DNA from: Podocnemis expansa
Lineage: Eukaryota; Chordata; Testudines; Podocnemididae
Length of the DNA: 64,000 nucleotides
Direction of reading: 5' to 3'
Assembly: GCA_007922195.1 (NCBI GenBank)
Contig: ML681963.1
Coordinates: forward strand, 58,910,008 to 58,974,007
Shown: positions 9,744-22,099 of the stretch, in pieces
Layout: every line of letters begins with the position of its first letter
Position numbering within the stretch: position 1 is the stretch's first letter
Made by a program: the position numbers and the translations under genes
Notes under the pieces: generated by a model
Databases searched by the model: none
Told to the model about the DNA's origin: nothing
The model's input: the letters and a program-made list of their open reading frames with translations, nothing else

Positions 9744-11528
9744 TAGTGCGGGGGCAAGGAACAGCAAGGTTACAGAGTGAGGTCACCCAGCATGCAGCAG
9801 CCTGGTGGGGAGATGGCATACTTCCCTCTTGCCTCAGCCCAGATGTCTCCAAAGGCTTCAGACAACACAGGGCACTCAGACCCCAGCCAAAACAATGGTC
9901 TTGGATGGTGAGGAAATTGAGGCGTTGACAGGTATTTGTATGAGCTGTACTCTCTTATGCTTTACACAGTTAAGTAAAAGATGATTACTGTGTTAGACTC
10001 TGAGCAGTCTGTCTCTTTATGTCTGCGAGTTCATAGCTAAGAGCGTTCGTGAGACAGTTAAACTATGCACCAGAAGCTTCACACCTTTGGGATGGAGTTC
10101 TGGATCAGGGTGTGTTTCAGCACCAGGGAGTTTGTAGGGCAGGCAGCCAGACAGCAGAGAGGTATCCTGGATAGAAGGCCTGAACTCAAAGAGCACATAG
10201 CAACAGCTATATTAATTTAGATGAAAAAAATTGGCCCAAGGTACTAACAGCTCAGTTACAGTTTAAAATTGAACACTTTTAAACAAAGTTCAGGGTTTGG
10301 TATGGAGAGACTTTAGTCTGCTTAATACTATGGCAATACCATTCATTTTTTAAAAATCTTTATATTAAACCAGACAGAAAAGAAGGAAAAGCAGCTGAAG
10401 CATTTGAAATATAAAGTATTTGATAAGACTGTTACTTTAATAGAATCCTGTTTCCTTTTTTTTTTAAAGGTGGAGATTGTTTTTATAAGGTAAATTTCTC
10501 TTGTTTTATAGTCTTTTAAATGATGTTAAAGATAACAACAACTGCCTTTTTTAGGGAAACAAGAAGAGATTGGTTGAGATGGGCTGGAGCTATCATTGCT
10601 CATGTTGGTAAAGTTCAATCTGATTTCTTAGAAGACAACACAAGAAGAAACACACACACAAGGAAAGGGAAAAGAAAAGAATAGCACACATAGAAAATGC
10701 AGCTTCTGTCCTTAGTGCTGACTTTTATCTGCAACCTCACTGCTAGAGAAATACAGGTATTACTACACAGAGTCTTCTCAGCTACACACAAGACCTGGAA
10801 AACTGATACCACCATCAGGCTGCTTACAACTTTGCTTGTAGTTGCTTTTTTTCTGGTTGGAGGCTTACAGCAGTTTGTTGCACACTATTCAGTTTTGTTT
10901 GCCTAACCCAAACTCTTATTGGACAGAGAGGGATAGGTAAGAGAAGAAATAAGATGCAGGAGGGGAAAGGGCACACACAATGGGGAGAGAGAAAGAAAGG
11001 CTCACAACCAGTGTGATGATTGGGATTCAGCCATAGCTGGTAAAGATTGCAGGGTCATTTGGATCCCTCTCTTTAGCCAAATCTCTCAGGATCAGGATGA
11101 CAAAGACTCAGCATCCTAGGAGGCAGCAGGTGCAGCAGCCACGATGGTGAAGCTAAATCCTGTTGCCAATTCCCCCAACCCTCCCCAAGTCTCTTTCTTT
11201 AAGGATCCCAAAATAAAGGGGCAGAAGAGCCCATCCTTTCCTTACTTCATTTACCATGTAGGTTTGGTTTTTGACAGACCAGTTTTGATTTACTGATTTT
11301 TGGTTTTACACTGTTTTATATATAGGCCTTTTTATCTGAACTAATTTTGTTTATTGGTTTCTTTTTCTACCTCCCCCCATCAACATTTGTTTTTATAGGC
11401 TACTGTGACTCTTAAAAACTGCTGAGCACATAATTAAGGTAAATTTTTAGACAAAGTTATTAAAACTGTACACTGAACTTTGGGCAGTAGCTAGACTCCA
11501 CTCAGGCTCAAGTACTGTAACACACCTA
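9744..11528. other. Spacer, no gene recognised
   Basis: Mostly AT-rich, with a T-run near 10457-10470 and a short (CA)n near 10650-10660. Open frames of 60-70 codons show no domain. I can name no repeat in it. Confidence 0.5.
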
Positions 11529-11536
11529 CAGGTGTG

Positions 11537-11825
11537 CAGTGGTTCCCAACGTGTGGTCCATGGACCACTGGTGCTCTGCAAGGGTACTGCAGGTGGTCTG
11601 CAGATTGGGGGGTATAATTACTGCAGATAAATGCACTGTGACAAGTGCAATATGTTTGTGAGTAAGCTTAATAAATTATGAGAAAGAGCTGCATTTTTGT
11701 GTTTGACTCCCATCATCCGTAGGCTATGCTGAAAATGTTTAAAACAGCTTGCTAACCTGGTGGTCTGTAAAAACTTTCAATGATGATGTAATAGTCTGCA
11801 TAAAGGAAAAGGCTGGGAACCATTG
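11537..11825 (+). mobile_element. hAT-type non-autonomous element with 7/8 target duplication
   Basis: Ends are CAGTGGTTCCCAAC and the complement of CAATGGTTCCCAG. Flanking 8-mers CAGGTGTG (11529-11536) and CAGATGTG (11826-11833) differ at one base. The 289-bp interior is AT-rich and non-coding. This fits a Charlie-like hAT MITE. Confidence 0.85.
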
Positions 11826-12254
11826 CAGATGTGCATTCTCTTTACAGCAGTTCTAAGAGGATGACCAGGATGACGTGCCCCCTAGCATCTGTGAAACTTG
11901 GCTGTGAGGGATCCCTCCCTTCCCCCCGTCTGATTTCTCTACAACCACACTCTGCAGGAGTGCTCATTAGACATCTCCTTGGTTCAAAAGACAGGAGACT
12001 AGATGGTATTTTCTGTCATTGCAACGCAACCATTCTTGGTTAATTTTCAAGGTTCCCTGCAAAAGCTCCCTGTCTGAGGGCACAGAATTAGCAAGCGGCT
12101 CTATCACATGTATCCAGTCAAAAATCAAACATGGGTAAGTGACATATAAATGAACAGTAAAGCAGTAGAAGCGATGGTACAAAAGAGTGGACAATTGTTG
12201 TCAAGTTGCATCTAAGCTCAGTCTTCAAGGGCCAGAGGCATTATTACTTGTGTT

Positions 12255-12976
12255 ATTTGTGGGCCAATAGAAATCTTATGAGGTTCAATAAGGACAAGTG
12301 TAAAATCCTGCACATGGGATGGAAAAACCCCATGCACTGCTACAGGCTGGGAAACATTCAGCTAAGTAGCAGCAGTGTAGAAAAGGATCTGGGGGTCATG
12401 GTGGATGGGAAGCTAGATATGAGTCAGCAGTGTGCTCTTGCTGCCAAAAAGGCCAATGGCATACTGGGCTGCATCAAAAGAAGTATTACCAGCAGATCAA
12501 GGGATGTGATCATTCCCCTCTATTCTGCACTGGTGAAGCCACATCTAGAATACTGTGTTCAGTTTTGGGCTCCCCACTACAAAAAGGACAGGGAAATGCT
12601 AGAGAGAGTCCAGTGGAGGGCAACCAAAATGATTAAAGGGCTGGAGCACAAGTCCTATGAGGAAAGACTGAAAGCATTAGGCTTATTTAGTCTGCAGAAG
12701 AGAAGATTGAGGGGGGATTTGATAGCAACCTTCAACTACTTGAAGGGATGCTCTAAGGAAGATGGAGCTCGACTGTTCTCGGTAATAACAAAGGACAGAA
12801 CGAGGAGCAATGGTCTCAAGTTGTGGTTAGGGAGGTTGAGGCTGGATATTAGAAAAAAATTTTTTACTAGGAGAGTGGTGAAGCCTTGGAATGAGCTGCC
12901 AAGGGAGGTGGTGGAATCTCCATCTTTGGAGGTGTTTAAGGCCCGGCTGGACAAAACCATGACTGGGATGATTTAG
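12255..12976 (+). pseudogene. CR1 reverse transcriptase C-terminal part
   Basis: About 240 codons without a stop or frameshift. Recognisable CR1 pattern in order: [11 protein letters not shown], a YRLGN segment, [111 protein letters not shown] and [16 protein letters not shown]. The catalytic YADD box and the endonuclease domain lie upstream of the truncation and are missing, so no active enzyme can be made. The clean frame shows it is one of the youngest coding fossils here. The start at 12206 of the longer open frame is chance read-through from flanking DNA. Confidence 0.92.
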
Positions 12977-13056
12977 TGGGAGTGGTCCTGCCTCTGGCAG
13001 GGGGTTGGACTAGATGATCTATGAGGTCCCTTCCAACTCTATGATTCTATAATTCT
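12255..13056 (+). mobile_element. Young 5'-truncated CR1 LINE copy
   Basis: A 3' fragment of a chicken-repeat-1 type LINE. It begins abruptly inside the reverse-transcriptase gene ([15 protein letters not shown]), runs through the ORF2 stop at 12974-12976 and ends with a short 3' UTR holding GGTCCCTTCCAACTCTATG and ATTCTAT units (about 13030-13056), the CR1 3' signature. 5' truncation of this kind is typical of LINE insertion. Confidence 0.92.
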
Positions 13057-13059
13057 ATT

Positions 13060-16000
13060 TCTATTACTGTGGCTAACTAACACCGGTGCTGATTGTAGAC
13101 AGGTCATGGAAAGAAGTCATTGACTAACTCGTCATAGCTTTCGCATACTCTTGCTAAATGTCTGTCATTAATTTCTCACTGATGTTGATCATGACATGAG
13201 GAACCATCTATCTTAAGCCATAAGTATCAGTCAGCATGGAAGGGAACAGCCAGTGCCCATTCAATGAAAACTTGCTCCTTTTGTGTTCAGTATACAATAA
13301 GCTTTAGTTCGAATTGATAGAATGCAAAGATTAAAACAACTGTCAACAATGTATTTCTAGGTCTTAGTTTAAGACCCAAATTCTTCAAAAGAGTTGGTGT
13401 AAAACCAGACATGGACAGAAATAGAGAAACAAATTTTCTCATTCCTTCTGAGTGAATATGATAAAAACAATTCTCATTAATACTAACTCAAATAAAAACA
13501 ATCAACTTGCTCTGGCTGCATTGAGTCTCTTTTCTGCTCATGTCCCATGAACACAGCAAATAAGTTCACTAGCAGGAATGTTCATGGATGAAGTGTATTT
13601 GAAGCAAATGTAAGAGAATATAAATGAAAAGAGAAATTTGAACTTCTAAATGCAAGTATTCCAACTGGAAAATTGGATTCCAAGAGTTAGTTTATCCTGT
13701 TAAGGAACATAGACAATGCCGTGCGACCTGCTTTCAATCATAACTAAACCCAACAGATGAAATTTCAGTTGAAAGACCAAGAATTGTTCAAGGGAAAAAA
13801 TCAAGTAAATAAAAGCTGAGAAAAATCACAGCATGCTCATGGATGATTCACAAAAAGAAAAAGGTGAAATTTGTTGAATAAATTATACACTGATCTCTAT
13901 CTATGATATTTCAATAGCTTGGTTAGTCTGTGGCATTACAATCCTAGTACAGCTGCTAAAATGACGCAAAGCTATAACACATTGCTAGAATAAATCCATC
14001 TCTCACACTTTTACTGGAGCACATCCTAACATACTTCTGAGTGTTATGAAAATAAATCTGTAAAAGGCAGGCAGGGGTTAAAAATGGTTGAAAATTGTAA
14101 GTAGGTAATGGTTAAAATTTAGAGATGAGACATACAGGCAAAAACTGATAATAAAAGCAATGGAAGTTCAAAATCAACATGCATGAGCGGTATCACTCAG
14201 CCAATGCATGACCAAATGTTTGTAACATTGGTCTTCATTTTCCTTGCCATTCCCTGCTGGTTTTGTGTTCACAGGTCCCCCCTCAGACTGCAAGCTCTTT
14301 GGGGGTGTAAGGGGAAGCCAGTCTCTTTTGTTCAATGCAGTGGCGCTTAGCATGTTTTGGGTATTCAGAAATAATTCATAAAAATTTCTAACCACATCTG
14401 AAAAAGGGGAATCTATGAGGGCTTTATAGTGCACTAAGCAGGAAGACTGATCCAAAACTGAAGATGAAAAGTAAAACTTCTGCTTAGCATCAACAATCTA
14501 CAGCTAAAAACAGAAGGTCTACACACATGCACATACACACATTTACAATAAACACTGCACATTAATACTGCCATGAATTCATCTCACTACATATATTGCA
14601 GCACACAGGTGAATTTTTTATGCTTTCAGTCTTATAAGGCACATGCATTGATTTACAGATGATATTTCCTTTTTTTCATGAACATATTGAAAGGGAAACT
14701 GTAGATGTTCAGGGCCACCTAGCACTACTCAAGGAAAGAGAAAAGGTTATAGAGAAACCATCTCTGGTTGGTGGGCATGTCATGTCAAGTGTAAGTAAAA
14801 ATGAGAGTGCACTCTAGATATAATAATAAGTTGATCATGTAAAAAGAAATCAGGAATAAAACTTCAACAAGTTGGCATGTCAGAGTATTATTGACTTACT
14901 GGAAGGTGCAGCACACCAGAAATGGGAAAAGGATGTCCACTTGCAGTGGTGAAGAGAACAGACAGTGAGTGCATCTAGGTTTCAGATGGAATGTTGCCTC
15001 AAGTGCCAAATGAGGATACTTTGTGACATAGGTACACAGACTTCTAATAATGTGGGAGAAGAACCAGCATGCATGATCCAATGATGAGGTGACTCAAAAG
15101 TCCCTCTGGGTAGATTCAAAGCATTGAACAGTATCTCAAGTGTAAGAGTAGACACCTCAGAAATACTCAAGGACTGAAAGAGTTAGATCAGAGAAACAAT
15201 GGGGAAATCTGACTTTGTATACTGAAAAACTACATGCATAGCTATAGAATAGCAAAGCTCTTTGAGGAACAGTTTAGATGGAATATAATAAAGATCTTTG
15301 TTGAATAGTTATGTCCTATACAAAAGGGAAGAACTCCCATCAATAAAAAAGCTAGTCAACTTATTAGAGACTGCTCCAAGTCTCATTAAATTCGGTGAAA
15401 GCTGGATCAGTGCTTTCGTAAAGAGAATAGACAGAGTTCTGGTGATGAAGAGGAAAGAGGCAGGGTGTCAGTAACAGTACAGAAAACAGAGGGAAAGTAG
15501 AGGAGAATAAAGCTGAAGGAAAGTGGGTTTGTGTGTTGGATTCAGTCATGAGCTACAGGGACATAAATGACATAAATGATAAAGGGACAGAGGGAAAGGG
15601 AGAGGTACAAGAGGAAGTCATGAGATGGGGAGGTCATGCTGAACAAATTTGATTAACTTCTGCAAAGAAGTGGCAATGAGAACTGATGGGACAGACTAGC
15701 AGACATAATGAGTTTGGACTCCAACTTGGCTTATGATACTGAACTGCAGAAAAAGCTAGCGCATAAGTTCAGTAAATTCAGTGTAGAACTGAATGTTAAA
15801 ATTCTAAGCTGAATAAAAAACAAGGTCAGTAAGAGGCAACAAATGGCTAAAGATCAGATAGAAGCAAGATATTCACTAGTGTGTAAGAAGAATGGAAGTA
15901 TGGTGCAACCTTATTCACTCCAGGGACTAATAACATACAAGATTTCCAGTCAGCCTGTCACTCAGAACAGTGGCCATAAGTAGTCCAACCTAAAGGAAGA

Positions 16001-17250
16001 TTTGAATAGTAGGAGATATTGTTAGAGCCACACAGCAATAGTTTGAACCCAGTCTCTCTGGTTCACCTGCTGTAAGGTTTCTTCTCACATTGCTGGGCTT
16101 CTGGACTGAAAACTCAATGAAGCTGAAAGGCTCCATAATTAATGCTGAAATTGGAAGTAATTGAATTTTTTTTTCAAATTTTGTGGAAAATTGAGTGTGG
16201 GATGAGATTGCATGTATTTTCTAAAGATTTTCCTCCACTTTCAGGCCAACCCTCCACAATCACACTGAGTTTATGGTTTACATTGGTTAATTTTCATCTT
16301 GCCAAAATCTAGATATCCCACTTATTCTCTTAAAATATTGTTCACCCCTCCCCCTTTCTCTTACAGTCTAAGTGGCACAGCAAAACAATGCAAGAAGCTG
16401 GGATTTCCCTTTGCTCACACAGCTGGTGACTGTAGAGACTTTTCTTGGCTCTCCTGCCCTCAGTTCTCAATGCACTGTGTTTTGAAAAACTTACTTACGA
16501 CCACAGCTTTGTAAAAATAAACACTTTAATTTCAGGGGCTAGTGGGGTGGTTTCCCCACTCTGGTAAGTAAGAGATTAAAAGCCCTGGGAAAGGAGCAGA
16601 CAATTGGAGCAGGCAGCTGCAGAACCAAGCAAGGCTCAGAAGCCCTGTAATAAAAGAAGACTGCAACCACAACTCTAAGCAGTCTGCCCCTGGTGCTTGG
16701 GATGAAAAGAGAGGTCTGGTTGGCAGGCCGTAGGGGGTAGAACCAGGGACATTCCATGTGGACTTCTGGGGCTCTGTGAGACTCAAGGTTGAGAGGTGTC
16801 TGGGGATGGTGTCGACCTGACCCAGGGCCCAGAGAAGTGGGCATGCCCAGATCCCTCCCTGCCTCCCGCCAGACCACCAGTGCATGGCACCAAGACTAGT
16901 GGCAGCCACAGACACTCAGTGGGTTGCCTGGACTAGATTCTGTCTGGAAGGGAGAAACTAGGAGAGGGAGTTTGGCTGGAGGGCTGAGGCTCCAGACAGA
17001 AACTGAGACAGACAGAGCACAGGACACCTGACAGGAGTACACTTGATCTGTTCCTGAGAAATATCACCAGGAGGTGCCTGTCAGGTGAGTCCCATGCTAG
17101 CAAATGTCTACACAGAGAGCTGCATACATTTAATTCAGTTTTGTGCAACTGACTTGTGTGTTATGAGGATATTTGTCAAAATGGATATTTTCTCTTTGAA
17201 ATCATGTTTCAAACCTTATAACCTATGTGTTTCTGGTGCAAGACCACCTT
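13060..17250. other. Long spacer, no gene recognised
   Basis: AT-rich DNA with no frame above 95 codons apart from a GC-richer block at about 16530-17090. That block contains a GAGATTAAAAG box, an AATAAA near 16515 and overlapping Pro/Ser-rich frames on the minus strand up to 127 codons. It could be a fragment of an old LTR or another repeat, but nothing decisive is visible. Confidence 0.45.
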
Positions 17251-17260
17251 TGCTTATAAA

Positions 17261-17419
17261 GTTCCAAAAGGGCAGCCATATTAGTCTCGTTCAATAAAAC
17301 AAACAAGGAGTCCTGTGGCACTTAAAAATTAACAAATTTAGTGGGATTTTCTCCCACAAAAGCTCATGCAATAAATAAATTTGTTAGTCTTTAAGGACCA
17401 CAGGACTCCTTGTTTGTTT
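17261..17419. mobile_element. Inverted PLE-terminus unit with target duplication
   Basis: Two copies of the PLE terminal repeat face each other: GGCAGCCATATTAGTC...AACAAATTTA on the left, and AAAGCTCATGC...TTTGTTAGTC...GGACTCCTTGTTTG on the right. Flanking TGCTTATAAA (17251-17260) and TGTTTATAAA (17420-17429) are a 10-bp duplication with one mismatch. No coding sequence lies between the arms. Confidence 0.85.
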
Positions 17420-17827
17420 TGTTTATAAAAAGGTTTCTTGTCAATAGAAAACATTTCTGATTAAGCACAAACATACAAAATGAGGTCTTACGTTCACATT
17501 TGTAATTAAGTGTTCTCACACTGTCATTGTTTCCTTGCACTTCCTTTTTTTTTATCCACCTGTTATCTATAGGCTCACACTTATGTTGTCCAATTTTCAG
17601 AGCATGGACTGTTCTTCTACAATGCCTAGGGTCTATCAGAATACACGTAATAAATTAGACAGTTCTTGAATTGCATTGCATGCTGTAATAATTATTCAGC
17701 ATGTACACTTATGCAACAGATTCCCAAATGTTTCAATTGCAATTGCACAGTCAGGACTTCAAACATTTACAGATTCCTGAGCATGTGTGTAGATCTTTTC
17801 CACCTTTCTGTAAGTTTTCCATTTTCT

Positions 17828-17895
17828 AGCATCTGACGAAGTGGGACTTCACCCATGAAAGCTCATGAGAAAAATAAATATGTTAGTCCTTAAAA
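17828..17895 (+). repeat. PLE terminus fragment
   Basis: A single arm of the terminal repeat: GCATCTGACGAAGTGGGAC, then CATGAAAGCTCATGAG and ATGTTAGTCC. No opposing arm is joined to it. Confidence 0.75.
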
Positions 17896-17954
17896 GTGTT
17901 TGTTTTGTATAAGTAATGCTCTTGAAGTCAGTGGAATTAATTGCACATTTTATT

Positions 17955-18105
17955 TCCAGAGGGTAGCCATGTTAGTCTGTATACAGCAAAAATATGAGAG
18001 TCCTGTGGCACCTTAAAGATTAACATCTGACGAAATTGGTTGCAGCCCACGAATGCTAAAGAAATTTGTTAGTCTTTAAGGTGCCACAAAACTCTTGTTG
18101 TTTTT
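17955..18105. mobile_element. Inverted PLE-terminus unit, divergent subfamily
   Basis: Left arm GGTAGCCATGTTAGTCTG...AGTCCTGTGGCACC and right arm TTTGTTAGTCTTTAAGGTGC...ACTCTTGTTG face each other across CATCTGACGAAATTGGTTGC. The central part differs from the main type, so this is a separate subfamily. ACATTTTATT and ACATGTTTTA on the flanks may be a weak duplication. Confidence 0.75.
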
Positions 18106-18599
18106 ACATGTTTTAGTTTTTGCAGAATCAGGATTTTAGGCACTGAGACTATGGCTTTCGTTTATTTGCTCAAGCATAACACATTTTGGGTATTGCTAGA
18201 ACAGAAAAGACTGATGATCATTACTTTGCATGTAGGACTATGTGACAACTGAATAGGAATGGGAATAATTCTGCCAAATTATTCCTTTTATACCTTTCAT
18301 TCCTTCCCACACACAAACTACTGTATTCAGTGGGCAGCAACAGGCTACACTGCAACGGCTGTTTATTTTTAATCCACACAATGAATCATGGACATGAATA
18401 ATTTTCAAAAATATGCTGAGGACAAATAAGAATTAAATTAAATACATACTTCCACAGTAAGAAACAAGAGTTGACCAGGCCACTGTTGCTAACTGAAGAG
18501 GGGTACATAAGCAGAATCCTTGTTACTGTGTAGCCATCTGAACTTGCCTCCCATAGTTTATTGCCAAACTGACTAAGAACCAGACTGTAAGCAGTGTTT

Positions 18600-20365
18600 C
18601 TGTAACTGTGTCAGTACCAGAATATTAAAGAAACAAGGTGGGTGAAGTAATATTGTTTATTGGACTAACTTTTGTTGCTGAGAGAGAGAACTTTTGAGCA
18701 AGGCTGGATCAAGGCTCCTGGAGCCTGGGGCTGCCTGCTCTGGTGCCCCCTTCCCACCCTGGAGGCAGGGGACAGTATTCAGGCATGCCAGTGCTAGGGT
18801 CTGAGCTGGCAGATCCACCAGCTGTGTGGGGCAAGCCAGTGCTTGGCACTGGGAAGAGGAATCCAGCAAGCCGCCAGACCAGCCAGCCTCGGGGGGTTGC
18901 AGTGGGTGCTGGAGGGGCCTACAAACCAGCCAGCTGTAGGGCTAGGGTGGCACTGGGGTCTGGCAGACCACCCTGCCCCACGTGTGATGGGTGCTCAGGC
19001 TGGCGGGCACCCAACATATTTTTGGTAGGTTTGAGGAAGCAAGGCCATCTCGAGCCTGGAGCTGCAGTCCCTAAAGCCCCTTTATTAATCTGGCACTGCT
19101 TTTGAGGCCAGAAAAGAGGGTTCACATCATTAAACGTGCCACTCAAATATCCCGAGGGAACCTGTTTTAATACAGAAACAAAACTCCCTCTGACTGTACA
19201 TCCCTAGTTGTCACCTACAATCCATTTGGGGCATCATCAAACGACAACCCATAATCTTTGTGTTCCTCATCCTGAAAGAAATCTCTCAGAAACCCCTCCT
19301 CTTCTGGCCTTCAAACAAACCTCCCCTTCCCAACCTCATTTTCAGAAGCAAGCTTCCCCTAGCCCAGGAAATGCTAACTCAAAGTGGCACCAGAATGGAA
19401 CGTGCAAAACCTGCAGATGCATCTCCACTACTACAAAGAGCACACAATATACCCTTCAAGTTCCATGAGTCCTACACATGACTATCCCAACATTTGATGC
19501 ATCTCATCCAGTGCTCTAAATACCACAACAGCAGCTATATGGGATAGTCAGCCCTCTTGAATGAACTTCATGGAAATGACAAAAGACAAACACATTGTCA
19601 TCTGTGGGTGAACACTTTATACAAAGTGATCACTTTCTGTCAGTCTCATCATCAAAGGAAACCCATAGAACCCTTCTAAAAGATGAGCCTGGGAGTTTAC
19701 ATTCATGACTTATCGAAATACCAAAAGTCATGGCTGAAGACAGTGGATTTATGGCTTATTGCAACAATCTGTACCTATAAACAACCTCCCACCTCCACTT
19801 GCCTCCAGTTGTTCTTCCCCTTCTGGCTGGAGGGGTGTTAACAGGTCACTTTATCTTGAGGGGGGTCCTTTGAAATGTGTGTTAAATACTTATGCTAAAC
19901 TAGGGCAAGACAAACCCCGGGTTCCAGGTCACCATGGCACCCAAGGTTTGTAGTGTGGTACCTAGCTCCACCACAGAACTGTAGCAGAAGAGCGCCCCCA
20001 GTGCCTAAAAATAGAGCCACAGGTGCCTGAAGTGGTACTCAGGGGATTCAGTGGCATTTTGGTGTGGGGGACAGAGGGCTCTGTGCCACCACAGAAAGTC
20101 ATGGCAGCAGTTTTTCAGTGCCACAGGACATCCCACCTAGGTGCCTTAGTTTGAAATTGGGTGCCTAGCTGGATAGTAAATTTGTTGAGCCTTGTACTAT
20201 ACTAAACTCTCTCTGTTCACTTTGTATTTAGCTATGACACTTGAGAACCTACCTTTCCCAGACCCGAAGAAAAGCTCTGTGTAAACTCAAAATCTTGTCT
20301 CTCTCTCCACCAAAAACTGATCCAATAAGATGTTATTTCTCCCACCTTTTCTCTTGAAGAATAGC
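18600..20365 (+). mobile_element. Degraded Penelope-like element, second family
   Basis: Bounded by opposed terminal repeats different from the 44035-46208 type: ACAAGGTGGGTGAAGTAATA near 18637 on the left and CAATAAGATGTTATTTCTCCC near 20325 on the right, preceded by CCCAGACCCGAAGAAAAGCTC. Between them are broken frames of a PLE polyprotein: PLVVTYNP (about 19196-19220), PLLAFKQ (19287-19320), SKLP (19345-19360), a Cys-poor remnant of the zinc-knuckle linker, TCDYPN and VGEHFTQSDH (about 19600-19625), the last belonging to the GIY-YIG region. The reverse transcriptase core is missing. A hAT element has inserted at 18699-19098. Block 19750-20190 contains the trailing leader-like sequence and an unassigned insertion. 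Confidence 0.75.
18699..19098 (+). mobile_element. GC-rich hAT-type element with perfect 8-bp duplication
   Basis: Ends are CAAGGCTGGATCAAGG and the complement of CAGTGCCAGATTAA. CTTTTGAG flanks it exactly on both sides (18691-18698 and 19099-19106). It lies inside the PLE at 18600-20365, and the sequence on either side rejoins cleanly. Overlapping frames inside it are GC-rich artefacts. Confidence 0.88.
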
Positions 20366-20369
20366 TGCT

Positions 20370-21349
20370 GCTCCTGAATAGAAATTTGGGCTTCTGCAGT
20401 ACTAGGGAGCTTACAGCAGAGCAGCTGCACTGATGCAGCTGTACCACTGTAAACTCTCTATCATAGTGGCCAACATAAGCTGTCATGTAGCTATAGCTCT
20501 AGTTATTACTTGGACCTTTGATACAAGAGTAAGCTAGGCGATGAGAAGAAGCCTGGGGCAGAATCAGAAAAAAGGTTATGATTTTCTTGTTACAGCATTT
20601 GATTTCTCTGTCTGAGCTGAGCCTTGCATGCCTTCGTCCCAGTGGGCTTGATCTAAATTATCTGGCTGGGTGTTAATGACAGATGCTCCCTGCAATAGTG
20701 CAGAATGTGTTGCAGCTCATTCCATTTAAGGAACTGCACCAACTGTTCTTACTCCAGGCAGCTGACAATGGCAAGACAATCCCCTGATTAGCTGGTTTTA
20801 TTGAAAGGAATATTCCTTTCACTGGGGTCAAAAAGACCTTTCCCCACACCAAGCTTTTAAATTTAGAGATTACCATTTTAGTTTGTAGTATCTATCCAGA
20901 TTTGCAGTTGCTTGCATTTAAAAATCCAAATGACTGGAACTGTAGAGTAAGTTAGGCAAAACCCCAGAAACTCCTCATTAATTTATATAATTACTTACCA
21001 TAGTTCCCATTGGTCATTAATCTTCCTCCTCCTCTGCATTTTCCAGTGCTTGACATCCATGGCTACCAGTGTGCATCTACAAAAGGTGTGTACATCTCAG
21101 ACTAGTCCACCCACAGGCATAATTCACACATTATTGTGCCGTCCCTTCTTTGCTATACAGCTTTTTAAATTACAGACAGCCATTATAATCTTAATATGCA
21201 TTTTAAAATATTATTTATTCACAGATTGTGCTAATCTCCTAATCCCACTAATCACAATTGTTTTAACAATAGAATTCTCCATTGTGTAAAGCACTGCACA
21301 GATTTATGATGCTAAATAAATGTTTAATAATCATAAACAAAAGGCAAAC
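20370..21349. other. Spacer, no gene recognised
   Basis: Unremarkable AT-rich DNA. Frames up to 79 codons have no recognisable pattern. Confidence 0.5.
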
Positions 21350-21778
21350 ACAAGCAATAATGCTGGTTATTTTGATTTAAAAAATAGTAGGTCCACATGA
21401 CGTTCCCTTATTTCAAAATGAGGAGCTCCCTCATTTCAATATAAGGAAAGTTATATTGATATAATAAAACCTAGTATTGTATCGATATGATGGTTAAATC
21501 GAAATTGTTATTTCGAAATAACACAGTTTGGACATGTTATTTTGATTTAACTGTTAAATCGATTTAACACTTTTAGCCCTTCTCCTTCCCAGGTGCTTTC
21601 CTTTCTCTATATATTGGGTGGGGGCATGGCCCAGTGTCTGGACATGCTATTTTAATTTGTGTTTTTTTGGTGTGAACCTGTTAAATCGATTTAACTTATA
21701 TTGATTTAATGAATTTTATATTGATTTTATTAAATCAATATAAGTAAAATCGATTTAATCATGTACATGTGGACATAT
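21350..21778. mobile_element. Harbinger-type MITE, ATCGAT palindrome subfamily
   Basis: The right end is the complement of a decayed GGCTATGTCCACAT terminus; the left terminus is lost. Internal palindromes are TTAAATCGATTTAA and TTATTTCGAAATAA (21500-21530, 21550-21570, 21690-21770). It keeps the Harbinger-leader-like module GTGGGGGCATGGCCCAG at 21620-21636, shared with 24375-24875 and 39557-40044. Confidence 0.75.
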
Positions 21779-21878
21779 TAGTGTTACCTCAAAACCATTT
21801 GTCCACTTCCCTACTCATTGGTCTTTCTCTTTAAAGAGCAAGATCAAGGCAAAAGAGCATTTTGCTTTGACTGCACAT

Positions 21879-22088
21879 TAGGGGTCTCAAACTCAAATCA
21901 CCACCAGGGCCGCATGAGGACTAGTAGAGGGCAACATGAGGACTAGTATGGTAGCCCGAGGACCGCAGCACTGAAACCTTTCCATACAATGATATTGCAA
22001 ATATTGGTAATGATTGCATCATTGTGGGCCGCAGGAAATAGCTTTAGGGGCTGGATGCGGCCCACAGGCCATGTATTTAAGACCCCAG
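21879..22088 (+). mobile_element. hAT-type non-autonomous element
   Basis: Ends GGGGTCTCAAACTCAA and AAGACCCC. The interior (GGGCCGCATGAGGAC, GATATTGCAAATATTGGTAA, GGCCGCAGGAAATAGC) is the same as the copy at 32351-32559 in the other orientation. Flanking 8-mers agree at only 5 of 8 bases, so the duplication is decayed. Confidence 0.75.
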
Positions 22089-22099
22089 CTATACACGTC

